A DNA stretch of 64,000 nucleotides from Streptomyces sp. PTY087I2 (GCF_001687325.1 NZ_LZRD01000023.1:118606-182605), one strand, 5' to 3'; shown: positions 43,602 to 53,176, counted from the stretch's first letter. Numbers and translations: made by a program. Notes: a model not told the origin generated them from the sequence alone.

Positions 43602-44447
43602 ATGCTCAGCGTTGTGGAAAACTGCTTCTCGCCGCGCACAGCAGCCTTCTTTGACCTGGACAAGACGGTCATTGCGAAGTCTTCGACGCTGACCTTCAGC
43701 AAGTCCTTCTACCAAGGCGGACTGATCAACCGCCGCGCTGTACTGCGCACCGCGTACACACAGTTCGTGTTCCTCGCCGGGGGCGCCGATCACGACCAGA
43801 TGGAGCGGATGCGTGAATACCTCTCCGCCCTCTGCAAGGGGTGGAACGTCCAGCAGGTCAGGGAGATCGTCGCCGAGACCCTGCACGACCTGATCGACCC
43901 GATCATCTACGACGAGGCCGCCACCCTCATCGAGGAACACCACACGGCAGGGCGCGACGTGGTCATCGTCTCGACCTCGGGCGCCGAAGTCGTCGAACCC
44001 ATCGGCGAACTGCTCGGCGCCGACCGCGTCGTCGCCACGCGCATGGTCGTCGGCGACGACGGCTGCTTCACGGGAGAGATCGAGTACTACGCCTACGGGC
44101 CCACCAAGGCCGAGGCCGTGCGGGCGCTCGCAGCGTCGGAGGGGTACGACCTTTCGCGCTGCTACGCCTACAGCGACTCGGCGACCGACGTACCGATGCT
44201 GGAGTCGGTCGGCCACCCGCACGCGGTCAACCCCGACCGCGCGCTGCGCCGCGAAGCGACCCTTCGCGAGTGGCCGATTCTCGTCTTCAACCGCCCGGTC
44301 CGGCTCAAGCAGCGGCTGCCCGCCTTCTCGATGCCGCCGCGCCCCGCCCTCGTGGCGGCGGCCGCAGTCGGCGCGGCGGCCGTCACCGCCGGGCTGGTCT
44401 GGTACGCCAGCCGTCGCCGCACCGCCGCCACCGCCCTGCCCGGGTGA
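43602..44447 (+). CDS. HAD-IB family phosphatase with C-terminal membrane anchor
   Basis: This 281-residue SerB-like hydrolase has motif I FFDLDKTVIAKSS (nucleophile Asp 19, acid Asp 21), motif II VIVSTSGAE, a motif III Lys in GPTKAEAVR and motif IV YSDSATDVPML. A C-terminal hydrophobic helix (about 247-268) with an Arg-rich end suggests tail anchoring. Substrates of this actinobacterial group (CicA/PSP-like) are mostly unknown phospho-metabolites. ATG 43602 and GTG 43614 are both possible starts. Confidence 0.88.
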   Translation: MLSVVENCFSPRTAAFFDLDKTVIAKSSTLTFSKSFYQGGLINRRAVLRTAYTQFVFLAGGADHDQMERMREYLSALCKGWNVQQVREIVAETLHDLIDPIIYDEAATLIEEHHTAGRDVVIVSTSGAEVVEPIGELLGADRVVATRMVVGDDGCFTGEIEYYAYGPTKAEAVRALAASEGYDLSRCYAYSDSATDVPMLESVGHPHAVNPDRALRREATLREWPILVFNRPVRLKQRLPAFSMPPRPALVAAAAVGAAAVTAGLVWYASRRRTAATALPG

Positions 44448-44779
44448 GGCGGAGCCAGGCGGCACCCATCGCCCGATTCGCCCTTGATTGAACCTAAAAG
44501 TAAAGAAGCGAGGCCAGGGGTTTCCGTTCCCCTGGTCCTGGAGTACAAAGGACATAACGGCCCGCGAGACCAAGGACATCCGCGAGGATGACCTGTTGTA
44601 CGCAGGACGGCCCCACGGACCGCGCACGAAAGCCGAGCACCCACGCGACGTCGACCCGTCGAATACGGGCCAGCCGCACCAGGTGACGGGCAAAGTACCC
44701 GACCTGATGGGCAATTTACGAGGACGCTTGGTAACTGGGCCGACGTGCCAGCGGCGGTACCGCACACCGGTACCGCCGC
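44448..44779. other. Gap downstream of the HAD gene
   Basis: There are no convincing genes. A CCAGGGG/CCCCTGG inverted pair around 44515-44537 could form a hairpin terminator for the HAD gene. The rest is featureless up to the repeat array. Confidence 0.4.
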
Positions 44780-45100
44780 AACCCTTGCACCGGGCCATGG
44801 GCCATGACCCCCGCCCGCGCCATCACCTTCGGGCCCGGACCGCCGGCCGGGCACTTCGCACCGGGCCGCCGCCCTCGGCCAGACCATCGCCTTCGGACGG
44901 GCCGCCCCCTTGCACCGACACCATCACCCTCGGGCCGAGCCACCCCCTTGCACCGGGCCACCGATTCAGGCCGAGCCATCACCCTCGGGCCGACCCGGGC
45001 CGCCCACCTTGCACCCGCACCATCACCCCCGGGCCGAGCCGCCCACCTCGCACCGGGCCGCCGCCCTGACCTCAGCCATCACCCTCGGCGCGGCCCATCG
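44780..45100. repeat. Degenerate tandem repeat built on CCATCACCCTCGGGCC
   Basis: Six CCATC(A/G)CC cores lie between about 44820 and 45085, most followed by TCGGGCCG and then a CCCCTTGCACCGGGCC-like half unit. Spacing is roughly 40-60 bases. The array runs to the end of the Fic-like gene. It has no spacers of CRISPR type and no coding signals. Confidence 0.55.
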
Positions 45101-45108
45101 CCGGACCG

Positions 45109-45933
45109 TCAGGCGGCGCCTCGCTGGAGGGCCTCGCACACCGCGGTCGACTCGCGTACGCCCAACTCGATCGAGCGGCCGCAGTGGGTGATCCAGGCGG
45201 CCATGCCCTCGGGGGTTCCGGCCGTGTAGCCCTCGAACGCCGCGACATAGGCCGCCCGGCCCTGTTCCGCGTGTCCCACCTCGGCCGGGCAGATCGACTT
45301 CGGGTCCAGCCCGCTGCCGATCAGCACGATGCGTTCGGCCGTCCGGGCCACCAGTCCGTTGTGCGAGCCGAACGGGCGCAGCGCCAGCAGTTCACCGTGC
45401 ACCACGGCGGCCGTGACCAGGGCGGGGGCGCTGCCGCCCGCGATGATCAGCTGCGAGAGCCCTTCGAGCCGTCCGGCGACCTCCTCGGCCCCGGGCAGCG
45501 GCGCCTCGATCAGCGGCTCGTCCACAGCCTCGCCCGCCAGGCGAGGGCGCCCCACCGCATCGTCGGGCGCCGCCCCGCCGGCGGCCACCAGATGCAACCG
45601 GGCCAGCACCCGCAGCGGCGACTGCCGCCAGATGGAAAGGAGTTGCCCCGCTTCCGCGGTGAGCCGCAGCGCCGCACCGACGGTGCGCGCCTCGTCCTCC
45701 CCGCTGAAGTCCGTACGCCGGCGCACCTCTTCGAGGTTCCAGTCGGCACCGGCCAGCGCGGCCGAACCACGAGAACCCCGCAGTGCGGCTTCGGCCGTGA
45801 CCTCATTGCTGCGGCGGCGCATGACGCGGTGGCCGTAGACCCGGTCGACGGCCTTGCGCACGGAGTCCACGGCATCGGGCACGCCGGGCAGGGAACCGAG
45901 CGCGGCAAGCGGGTCTGAGGCAGTCGTACTCAT
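45109..45933 (-). CDS. Fic/Doc-fold protein with degenerate active site
   Basis: This 274-residue, mostly helical protein starts at ATG 45933. Near residue 195 it reads HGELLALRPFGSHNGLVAR, which lines up with the Fic core HPFxxGNGRxxR. Pro, Phe, Asn-Gly and the last Arg are kept, but the catalytic His is Arg, the first Gly is His and the middle Arg is Leu. AMP transfer is therefore unlikely. Older annotations call this family oxidoreductase. It is divergent from the CooC-like gene. Confidence 0.7.
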   Translation of the reverse strand: MSTTASDPLAALGSLPGVPDAVDSVRKAVDRVYGHRVMRRRSNEVTAEAALRGSRGSAALAGADWNLEEVRRRTDFSGEDEARTVGAALRLTAEAGQLLSIWRQSPLRVLARLHLVAAGGAAPDDAVGRPRLAGEAVDEPLIEAPLPGAEEVAGRLEGLSQLIIAGGSAPALVTAAVVHGELLALRPFGSHNGLVARTAERIVLIGSGLDPKSICPAEVGHAEQGRAAYVAAFEGYTAGTPEGMAAWITHCGRSIELGVRESTAVCEALQRGAA

Positions 45934-46035
45934 AAGTAGCGAGGCTACGCGCCCAGCCCACCCGGACCACCCTCAAGTGGCCATCTTCACGAACGATGGC
46001 AGCGCAACGCGACGAACCCACTACCCTAGGTGAAC

Positions 46036-47031
46036 ATGAAGATCGCTTTCGTCGGGAAGGGCGGCAGCGGCAAGACCACGCTGTCCTCGCTCTTCATCCG
46101 CCACCTCGCCGCCAACGAAGCCCACGTCATCGCCGTGGACGCCGATATCAACCAGCATCTGGGGGCAGCCCTCGGGCTGGACGACGCGGAGGCCGCCGCG
46201 CTGCCCGCCATGGGCGCCCACCTCCCCCTCATCAAGGACTATCTGCGGGGTTCCAACCCCCGTATCGCTTCCGCCGAGACGATGATCAAGACAACTCCGC
46301 CCGGCGAGGGCTCCCGGCTGCTGCGGGTCCGCGAGGACAACCCGATCTTCGATGCCTGTGCGCGTACGGTGCGGCTCGACGACGGGGACATCCGGCTGAT
46401 GGCGACGGGCCCCTTCACGGAGTCCGATCTCGGAGTCGCCTGCTACCACTCCAAGGTCGGGGCGGTGGAGCTCTGCCTCAACCACCTGGTCGACGGACCC
46501 GAGGAGTACGTCGTGGTCGACATGACGGCGGGCTCGGACTCGTTCGCCTCGGGCATGTTCACCCGCTTCGACATGACGTTCCTGGTCGCGGAGCCGACCC
46601 GTAAGGGGGTGTCGGTGTACCGGCAGTACAAGGAGTATGCCCGCGACTTCGGCGTCGCCCTGAAGGTCGTCGGGAACAAGGTGCAGGGCCCGGACGACCT
46701 GGAGTTCCTGCGCGCGGAGGTCGGCGACGACCTGTTGATCGGGGTCGGCCACTCCGACTGGGTGCGGTCGATGGAGAAGGGGCGGCCGTCGAGGTTCGAG
46801 CTGCTGGAGGCCGACAACCGGATGGCCCTGCAAACGCTTCAGGACACCGCCGAGGACTCGTACGAGCTGCGCGACTGGGAGCGCTACACGCGCCAGATGG
46901 TGCACTTCCACCTGAAGAACGCCGAGAGCTGGGGCAACGAGAAGACCGGCGCCGACCTGGCCGCCCAGGTCGACCCGGCCTTCGTACTCGACGAGCGGCA
47001 CGCCGGGGCGGGCATCGCAGCACCCGCCTGA
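46036..47031 (+). CDS. CooC/MinD-like P-loop ATPase
   Basis: This 331-residue cytoplasmic ATPase starts at ATG 46036 (GTG 46030 is two codons upstream). It has MKIAFVGKGGSGKTTLSSLF with the double-Lys SIMIBI P-loop, AVDADINQHLG (switch I) and VVVDMTAGSDSFASG (switch II). The family helps insert or activate metal centres (CooC, nickel) or regulates other partners. The client here is unknown. The convergent terminator with the deacetylase gene lies downstream. Confidence 0.85.
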   Translation: MKIAFVGKGGSGKTTLSSLFIRHLAANEAHVIAVDADINQHLGAALGLDDAEAAALPAMGAHLPLIKDYLRGSNPRIASAETMIKTTPPGEGSRLLRVREDNPIFDACARTVRLDDGDIRLMATGPFTESDLGVACYHSKVGAVELCLNHLVDGPEEYVVVDMTAGSDSFASGMFTRFDMTFLVAEPTRKGVSVYRQYKEYARDFGVALKVVGNKVQGPDDLEFLRAEVGDDLLIGVGHSDWVRSMEKGRPSRFELLEADNRMALQTLQDTAEDSYELRDWERYTRQMVHFHLKNAESWGNEKTGADLAAQVDPAFVLDERHAGAGIAAPA

Positions 47032-47082
47032 ACTGAAGCGGTACGCACGGGAGTCGGCGCGGATCACCGGTCCCGGAACGTC

Positions 47083-47114
47083 GTTCGCCGGCCACCCCAG
47101 GGCGGCCGGCGAAC
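47083..47114. terminator. Bidirectional terminator
   Basis: There is a perfect 11-bp stem (47083-47093 with 47104-47114) between the convergent CooC-like and deacetylase genes. Confidence 0.75.
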
Positions 47115-47178
47115 AAAGCGGTGATGCCGTGATGCGGTGAGGCGGTGAGGCGACGAGACAGGAGCGGTCAGTCGGGGG

Positions 47179-48525
47179 TCAGTCAGTCGCTCCGGCCGGC
47201 GGCGCGCCCGCGTCGGCGTTCGCGGGCTTCTCCGCGGGCTGTGCGGCGCCCGGCTGCTTGCCGAGGTAGGACGACCAGCCCGTCTTCGGGGCCTCGCCGA
47301 CACCGAGCGTCGTGAGCTTGGCCAGCGTCTTCGGGTCCTGGGCGTCCAGCCAGTCGACGAGCTGCCGGAAGGACACGCAGCGCACGCCTTCCTTGGGACA
47401 CACGTTCGCGATGGTCTCCTCGACGGCGCGCATATAGGTGCCACCGTTCCAGGACTCGAAGTGGTTGCCGATGATCAGGGGCGCCCGGTTGCCCTTGTAC
47501 GAGCGGTCGAAGGCCTGGAGCAGCCCGTCCCGCATCTGGTTCCCCCAGTACTCGTGCTGGGACGGGTCCCCCTGGGTGGTCGTGCCGGACTGGTTGACCA
47601 TGAAGTTGTAGTCCATCGAGAGGGTCTCGAAGGCGCGGCCGGGCATCGGGACGAGCTGGAGCGGGATGTCCCAGACCCCGCCCTTCTTCTGGGGCCAGAC
47701 CTGGTTGCCGACGCCGCTGGAGTCATAGCGGAAGCCCATGGTCCGGGCGGCGGCGATCATGTTGTCCTTGCCTTCGAGGCAGGGAGTACGGGCGCCGATC
47801 AGTTCCTTGTCGTAGTCGAAGGGGAGCGGGGCCTCGCCCTTCAGCTCCGGGGTGTTGGTCTTCCAGCCCTTGACGAAAGCTTTCGCCTGGCTGATTTCGC
47901 TCTTCCACTCATCGACGGACCAGGTCCCGACGCCGCCGTCCGCGCCGCAGAAGTGGCCGTTGAAGTGGGTGCCGATCTCGTTGCCGTCCTTCCAGGCGGC
48001 ACGGACCTCGGCGAGGGTGTCGCGGATGCCCTCGGTGTCGTTGAAGCCGATGTCGGAGCGGCCCGGCGCGTGCTGGGGCGGGTTGTAGAGGTCCTTCTTC
48101 TCTTCCGGCAGCAGGTACACGCCGCTCAGGAAGTACGTCATCTTGGCGTTGTACTTCTTGGCCACGCCGCGGAAGTGCGAGAAGAGCTTCTGGCTGTCCT
48201 CCCCGGCGCCGTCCCAGGAGAACACCACGAACTGGGGAGGCTTCTCGCCGGGAGCGAGGCGTTCGACGGCCGGCATGTTCGGCTGGACGCCGGTGAAGGC
48301 GGTGGACCCGTCCCCGATGAGCTTGACCGCGTTCTTCGGGGCGTTGGCCGGCGGGTTCTCCTTGGCGCCGTGGGCGCCCTTCTCCGCGTCGGTCTCCGCA
48401 CCTCCGGACGCCGGTCCTCCGGCTCCGGATCCGTTGCCGGACACAGAGCCGGAACAGCCCGCGAGAACGGCGACCAGGGCCGTGGACATGACGCCCATGG
48501 CGATCCTCTTCGTGGCGGCCATCAT
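47179..48525 (-). CDS. Polysaccharide deacetylase-like lipoprotein
   Basis: This protein has 448 residues from ATG 48525 (MMAATKRIAMG). The lipoprotein signal ends in VAVLAGC. A Gly/Ser linker follows, then a NodB-like barrel: FVVFSWDGAGEDSQ near residue 105, EIGTHFNGHFCG (metal His pair) and IIGNHFESWNGGTY near the end. The usual TFDDG motif reads SWDGAG, so the metal site is altered. The tail is Ala/Pro-rich. It is probably surface-bound and acts on wall or capsule sugars, if active. It carries striking 10-bp repeats just upstream. Confidence 0.82.
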   Translation of the reverse strand: MMAATKRIAMGVMSTALVAVLAGCSGSVSGNGSGAGGPASGGAETDAEKGAHGAKENPPANAPKNAVKLIGDGSTAFTGVQPNMPAVERLAPGEKPPQFVVFSWDGAGEDSQKLFSHFRGVAKKYNAKMTYFLSGVYLLPEEKKDLYNPPQHAPGRSDIGFNDTEGIRDTLAEVRAAWKDGNEIGTHFNGHFCGADGGVGTWSVDEWKSEISQAKAFVKGWKTNTPELKGEAPLPFDYDKELIGARTPCLEGKDNMIAAARTMGFRYDSSGVGNQVWPQKKGGVWDIPLQLVPMPGRAFETLSMDYNFMVNQSGTTTQGDPSQHEYWGNQMRDGLLQAFDRSYKGNRAPLIIGNHFESWNGGTYMRAVEETIANVCPKEGVRCVSFRQLVDWLDAQDPKTLAKLTTLGVGEAPKTGWSSYLGKQPGAAQPAEKPANADAGAPPAGATD

Positions 48526-48554
48526 CCGCCCACCCTCTTCCTTGCAGGTCAATT

Positions 48555-48594
48555 GCGTCGAAGTGCGTCAAAGTGCGCTGAAGTGCGTCGAAGT
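48555..48594. repeat. Four tandem 10-bp direct repeats upstream of the deacetylase gene
   Basis: Units of GCGTCGAAGT (plus strand) start at 48555, 48565, 48575 and 48585. The first and last are identical and the middle two differ by one or two bases. The 10-base period puts every unit on the same face of the helix. They end 30 bases before the deacetylase ATG. Confidence 0.8.
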
Positions 48595-48949
48595 GCCGAC
48601 GACGGCGCGGCCAAATTCGCACGCGGTCCCACGCAAGCAAGGGCGACATACCGAATGAAAAGCTTCTTATTCACCGATAAGAGTTATCAAATAGCCCGAA
48701 CGCTTCCGGCCTGAACCGGACGAGCCCAAAGCCCGTGCCATCAGATGACCCGCAGACGACCCCGTTCGGATGGCCGGAAATGCCGCGCGCCACGCGTCGT
48801 CCGGCGACTCCGGAACGCGGAGCGGGATCATGGCTCCATACACGAAAACACAGGTCTAAACCAATTCCCGGCAGACCCTTGTCACCCGGCCTCGCGCCTG
48901 ATGAGCTATGCCCCGGGACACAACGGACACCCTGGGACTGGGAGAAGTC
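48595..48949. other. Divergent region between deacetylase and acs
   Basis: No gene is seen. AT-rich sequence around 48655-48700 includes the 13-base dyad GATAAGAGTTATC (48676-48688). This is a likely place for promoters of both acs and the deacetylase gene. Confidence 0.45.
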
Positions 48950-50908
48950 GTGAGCAACGAGAGCCTGGCCAACCTGCTTCGGGAAGAGCGGAAGTTCGCT
49001 CCGCCTGCCGAGCTGGCCGCCAACGCCAACGTCACCGCAGAGGCGTACGAGCAGGCCGAGGCGGACCGGCTGGGATTCTGGGCCGAGCAGGCCCGCCGCC
49101 TGACGTGGGCCACCGAGCCGACCGAGACCCTCGACTGGAGCAACCCGCCCTTCGCCAAGTGGTTCGCGGACGGCAAGCTCAACGTCGCGTACAACTGCGT
49201 GGACCGCCACGTCGAGGCCGGCAACGGCGACCGGGTCGCCATCCACTTCGAGGGCGAGCCGGGCGACAGCCGGGCCATCACCTACGCGGAGCTGAAGGAC
49301 GAGGTCTCCCGGGCCGCCAACGCGCTCACCGAGCTGGGCGTCGGCAAGGGCGACCGGGTCGCCGTCTATCTGCCGATGATCCCCGAGGCCGCCGTCGCGA
49401 TGCTGGCCTGCGCCCGCATCGGCGCCGCGCACTCCGTGGTCTTCGGCGGCTTCTCGGCCGACGCCATCGCCGCCCGTATCAAGGACGCGGACGCCAAGGT
49501 CGTCATCACGGCCGACGGCGGCTACCGCCGCGGCAAGCCCTCCGCCCTGAAGCCCGCCGTCGACGACGCCGTCTCCCGGTTCGACACCGTCGAGCACGTC
49601 CTCGTCGTACGCCGCACCGGCCAGGACACCGCGTGGACCGAGGGCCGCGACATCTGGTGGCACGAGATCACCGCCCGGCAGTCCGCCGAGCACACCCCCG
49701 AGGCCTTCGACGCGGAGCAGCCGCTCTTCATCCTCTACACCTCGGGCACCACGGGTAAGCCGAAGGGCATCCTGCACACCTCCGGCGGCTACCTCACCCA
49801 GGCCTCGTACACGCACCACGCGGTCTTCGACCTCAAGCCGGAGTCCGACGTCTACTGGTGCACCGCCGACATCGGCTGGGTGACCGGCCACTCGTACATC
49901 GTCTACGGGCCGCTGGCCAACGGCGCGACCCAGGTCATGTACGAGGGCACCCCGGACACCCCTCACCAGGGCCGGTTCTGGGAGATCGTGCAGAAGTACG
50001 GCGTCACGATCCTCTACACCGCCCCGACGGCGATCCGTACGTTCATGAAGTGGGGCGACGACATCCCCGCGAAGTTCGACCTGAGCAGCCTCCGGGTCCT
50101 CGGTTCGGTCGGTGAGCCGATCAACCCCGAGGCGTGGATGTGGTACCGGAAGAACATCGGCGCCGACAAGTGCCCCATCGTGGACACCTGGTGGCAGACC
50201 GAGACCGGCGCGATGATGATCTCGCCACTGCCCGGTGTGACGGAGACGAAACCGGGAAGCGCCCAGCGCGCGCTGCCGGGCATCTCCGCCACCGTCGTGG
50301 ACGACGAGGCCAACGAGGTGCCGAACGGCGGGGGCGGCTACCTCGTCCTCACCGAGCCGTGGCCCTCCATGCTCCGCACCATCTGGGGCGACGACCAGCG
50401 CTTCATCGACACCTACTGGTCGCGCTTCGAAGGCAAGTACTTCGCGGGTGACGGCGCCAAGAAGGACGAGGACGGCGACGTCTGGCTGCTCGGCCGGGTC
50501 GACGACGTCATGCTCGTCTCCGGGCACAACATCTCGACCACCGAGGTCGAGTCGGCCCTCGTCTCCCACCCGTCGGTGGCCGAGGCCGCCGTGGTCGGCG
50601 CCGCCGACGAGACGACCGGTCAGGCCATCGTGGCGTTCGTGATCCTGCGCGGTACGGCGACCGCCTCCGACGAGCTGGTCGCGGACCTGCGCAACCATGT
50701 CGGGGCGACGCTCGGCCCGATCGCCAAGCCCAAGCGGGTACTGCCGGTCGCCGAGCTGCCGAAGACCCGGTCCGGCAAGATCATGCGCCGGCTGCTGCGC
50801 GATGTCGCCGAGAACCGCGAGCTGGGCGACGTCACGACGCTGACCGATTCCTCCGTCATGGACCTGATCACCACCCAGCTCCCGTCCTCCTCGTCCGACG
50901 AGGACTGA
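48950..50908 (+). CDS. acsA: Acetyl-CoA synthetase
   Basis: This 652-residue enzyme makes acetyl-CoA from acetate, ATP and CoA through acetyl-AMP. It has the P-loop-like YTSGTTGKPKG near residue 265, DTWWQTETG (acetate pocket Trp), the hinge LLGRVDDVM and the C-terminal PKTRSGKIMRRLLR, whose Lys is the conserved acetylation target that switches the enzyme off. GTG 48950 (MSNESLANLLREE) follows GGGAGAAG and fits the family start. An ATG at 48908 would add 14 residues. Confidence 0.96.
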   Translation: MSNESLANLLREERKFAPPAELAANANVTAEAYEQAEADRLGFWAEQARRLTWATEPTETLDWSNPPFAKWFADGKLNVAYNCVDRHVEAGNGDRVAIHFEGEPGDSRAITYAELKDEVSRAANALTELGVGKGDRVAVYLPMIPEAAVAMLACARIGAAHSVVFGGFSADAIAARIKDADAKVVITADGGYRRGKPSALKPAVDDAVSRFDTVEHVLVVRRTGQDTAWTEGRDIWWHEITARQSAEHTPEAFDAEQPLFILYTSGTTGKPKGILHTSGGYLTQASYTHHAVFDLKPESDVYWCTADIGWVTGHSYIVYGPLANGATQVMYEGTPDTPHQGRFWEIVQKYGVTILYTAPTAIRTFMKWGDDIPAKFDLSSLRVLGSVGEPINPEAWMWYRKNIGADKCPIVDTWWQTETGAMMISPLPGVTETKPGSAQRALPGISATVVDDEANEVPNGGGGYLVLTEPWPSMLRTIWGDDQRFIDTYWSRFEGKYFAGDGAKKDEDGDVWLLGRVDDVMLVSGHNISTTEVESALVSHPSVAEAAVVGAADETTGQAIVAFVILRGTATASDELVADLRNHVGATLGPIAKPKRVLPVAELPKTRSGKIMRRLLRDVAENRELGDVTTLTDSSVMDLITTQLPSSSSDED

Positions 50909-50965
50909 CGAGGACCGACGGGGACCGAAGCGGAACAACACGGAACCCTGCACGCGTACGACTCC

Positions 50966-50998
50966 GATGGGCATCCGGCCACGCGCCGGGTGCCCATC
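50966..50998 (+). terminator. Terminator of acsA
   Basis: There is a 14-bp stem (50966-50979 with 50985-50998) with a single G-T pair and a 5-base loop, 57 bases after the acs stop. Confidence 0.85.
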
Positions 50999-51174
50999 GG
51001 GCGTTAAGCCGATGATCACCTCGTACGATCCCGCTCCGCACGCCCCAGGTAGGGTGGGCGCTTCACCGACACGTTCGGACAACTTCAGAGAACATCTCCA
51101 CAGGGGCGCCGGGAAGTCTGGTCGGCACGTCGACCGACCATGCCCGTACGCCGCCCCACCTGGAGGTCTCTCCC

Positions 51175-52596
51175 GTGGCACCGCCCACCCAGCACACCCC
51201 GCCCACGCCCGCGCCGCCCCGCCGCCCGCTGCTCGGCAGGCTCTCGCTCCCCGAGCGGAACTACGTGGCGGAGGCCCTCCGTACCGAGACGGTCGGCGGC
51301 GTACTGCTGCTCGTGGCGGCGGTCGCCGCACTCGTCTGGGCCAACACCTTCGGCGGCTCGTACAAGCAGGTCAGCGGCTTCCACTTCGGGCCCGGCGCCC
51401 TCGGCCTGGACCTTTCCGTGGCGCACTGGGCGGCGGACGGACTGCTCGCCGTCTTCTTCTTCGTCGCCGGCGTCGAGCTGAAGCGCGAACTGGTCGCGGG
51501 CGAACTCCGCGATCCGAAGGCCGCGGCCCTCCCCGTGGTGGCGGCCCTGTGCGGCATGGCGGTGCCCGCCCTCATCTACACCCTCACCGCGGTCGTCGGC
51601 GGCGGCTCGACGGACGGCTGGGCGGTCCCGACGGCGACCGACATCGCCTTCGCGCTCGCCGTCCTCGCGGTGATCGGCACCTCACTGCCGTCCGCGCTGC
51701 GCGCCTTCCTGCTGACCCTGGCCGTCGTCGACGACCTCTTCGCGATCCTGATCATCGCGGTGTTCTTCACCTCGGACCTGAACTTCCCGGCCCTCGGCGG
51801 AGCCATCCTCGGCCTGGTCGTCTTCCACCTCCTCCTCCGTTTCGACGTACGCGGCTGGTACGTCTACGTCCCGCTCGCCCTGGTCATCTGGGGCCTGATG
51901 TACAACAGCGGCGTCCACGCCACCATCGCCGGTGTCGCCATGGGCCTGATGCTGCGCTGCACCCGGCGCGAGGGCGAGCAGCACTCCCCCGGCGAGCACA
52001 TCGAGCACCTCGTCCGCCCGCTGTCGGCCGGAATCGCCGTCCCCCTCTTCGCCCTGTTCTCGGCGGGAGTCTCGGTGAACGGCGAGGCGCTGGCCGGCGT
52101 CTTCACCCGGCCCGAGACGCTCGGTGTCGTCCTCGGCCTCGTCGCCGGCAAGACCGTCGGCATCCTCGGCGGCACCTATCTGACCGCCCGCTTCACCAAG
52201 GCGGAGCTGAACAAGGACCTGGCCTGGGCCGATGTCTTCGCGGTGGCCGTCCTCGCCGGTATCGGGTTCACCGTCTCGCTGCTCATCGGCGAGCTCGCCT
52301 TCGAGGGCGATCCGGACACGGTCGACGAGATCAAGGCCGCCGTCCTGCTCGGATCGCTGATCGCGGCCCTGCTCGCCTGTGTGCTGCTCAAGCTCCGCGT
52401 ACGCACGTACAAGGAGTTGTACGACGCCGAGGAGCTGGACGAGGACGAATCCGGGGTACCGGATGTCTACGAGCAGGATGATCCGGAATATCACCTGCGG
52501 ATGGCCGCCATCCACGAGCGCAAGGCGGCCGAACACCGCCGTCTCGCCGAAGAGCGGGCGGGGGCAGCGAGCGACGAGCCGAACAGTCCGGCATGA
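51175..52596 (+). CDS. nhaA: Na+/H+ antiporter NhaA
   Basis: This 473-residue antiporter has about 12 helices. It has the signature PTATDIAFALAVLAV and VVDDLFAILI with the ion-binding Asp pair. The C-terminal 70 residues are a charged cytoplasmic tail (Glu/Asp-rich, then HERKAAEHRRLAEERAG) longer than in E. coli. GTG 51175 has GGAGG nine bases upstream. It is probably expressed with the two genes that follow. Confidence 0.95.
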   Translation: MAPPTQHTPPTPAPPRRPLLGRLSLPERNYVAEALRTETVGGVLLLVAAVAALVWANTFGGSYKQVSGFHFGPGALGLDLSVAHWAADGLLAVFFFVAGVELKRELVAGELRDPKAAALPVVAALCGMAVPALIYTLTAVVGGGSTDGWAVPTATDIAFALAVLAVIGTSLPSALRAFLLTLAVVDDLFAILIIAVFFTSDLNFPALGGAILGLVVFHLLLRFDVRGWYVYVPLALVIWGLMYNSGVHATIAGVAMGLMLRCTRREGEQHSPGEHIEHLVRPLSAGIAVPLFALFSAGVSVNGEALAGVFTRPETLGVVLGLVAGKTVGILGGTYLTARFTKAELNKDLAWADVFAVAVLAGIGFTVSLLIGELAFEGDPDTVDEIKAAVLLGSLIAALLACVLLKLRVRTYKELYDAEELDEDESGVPDVYEQDDPEYHLRMAAIHERKAAEHRRLAEERAGAASDEPNSPA

Positions 52597-52636
52597 TCTG
52601 ACATCGGATGTGTCGAAGACGGAGAGGGAGTCAGGG

Positions 52637-53176
52637 ATGAGCGACCCCGGCAACTACGCGGGCAGCACGGACCGCAGCATCGGACAGCTGGTCGCTGCGG
52701 CGACGGCCGAGATGTCCGCGCTGGTGCACGACGAGATCGCCCTGGCCAAGGCGGAGGTACGACAGGACGTCAGGCGCGGGGCGATCGGCAGCGCCGCGTT
52801 CATCGGCGCGGGAGTGCTGCTGCTGTTCATGATGCCGATGCTGAGCTTCGCGGCCGCGTACTGGATCCACACTTCGGGCCTGGGCCTGGCGTGGTGCTTC
52901 CTGATCGTGGCCGGCGCGTACTTCCTCCTGGCCATCCTGATCGCGTTCATCGGACTGCGGAAGTTCAAGAAGATCAAGCCGCCGGAGAAGTCCATCGCCT
53001 CCGCCAAGCAGACCGCCGCCGTCCTACAGAAGGCCAAGCCGCATCCGCGCCCGTCCATCGAGGCCGCCGCGATCATCGAGCGCTCCCCCGGCTCCGGCAG
53101 CTCGCTGGCGAAGAAGGGTGTCGAGGGCGGCTCGGGCCAGGACAAGGCCGGGTCTGTGGCACGCTCGTCCACATGA
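52637..53176 (+). CDS. Holin-X family (PF07332-like) membrane protein
   Basis: This 179-residue protein has an N-terminal amphipathic helix (SIGQLVAAATAEMSALVHDE). Two transmembrane helices follow (about 55-78 and 84-108), then a basic tail. This is the actinobacterial phage-holin-like family, not linked to any phage here; its function is unknown. ATG 52637 follows GGGAGTCAGGG. Its stop overlaps the next gene. Confidence 0.85.
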   Translation: MSDPGNYAGSTDRSIGQLVAAATAEMSALVHDEIALAKAEVRQDVRRGAIGSAAFIGAGVLLLFMMPMLSFAAAYWIHTSGLGLAWCFLIVAGAYFLLAILIAFIGLRKFKKIKPPEKSIASAKQTAAVLQKAKPHPRPSIEAAAIIERSPGSGSSLAKKGVEGGSGQDKAGSVARSST

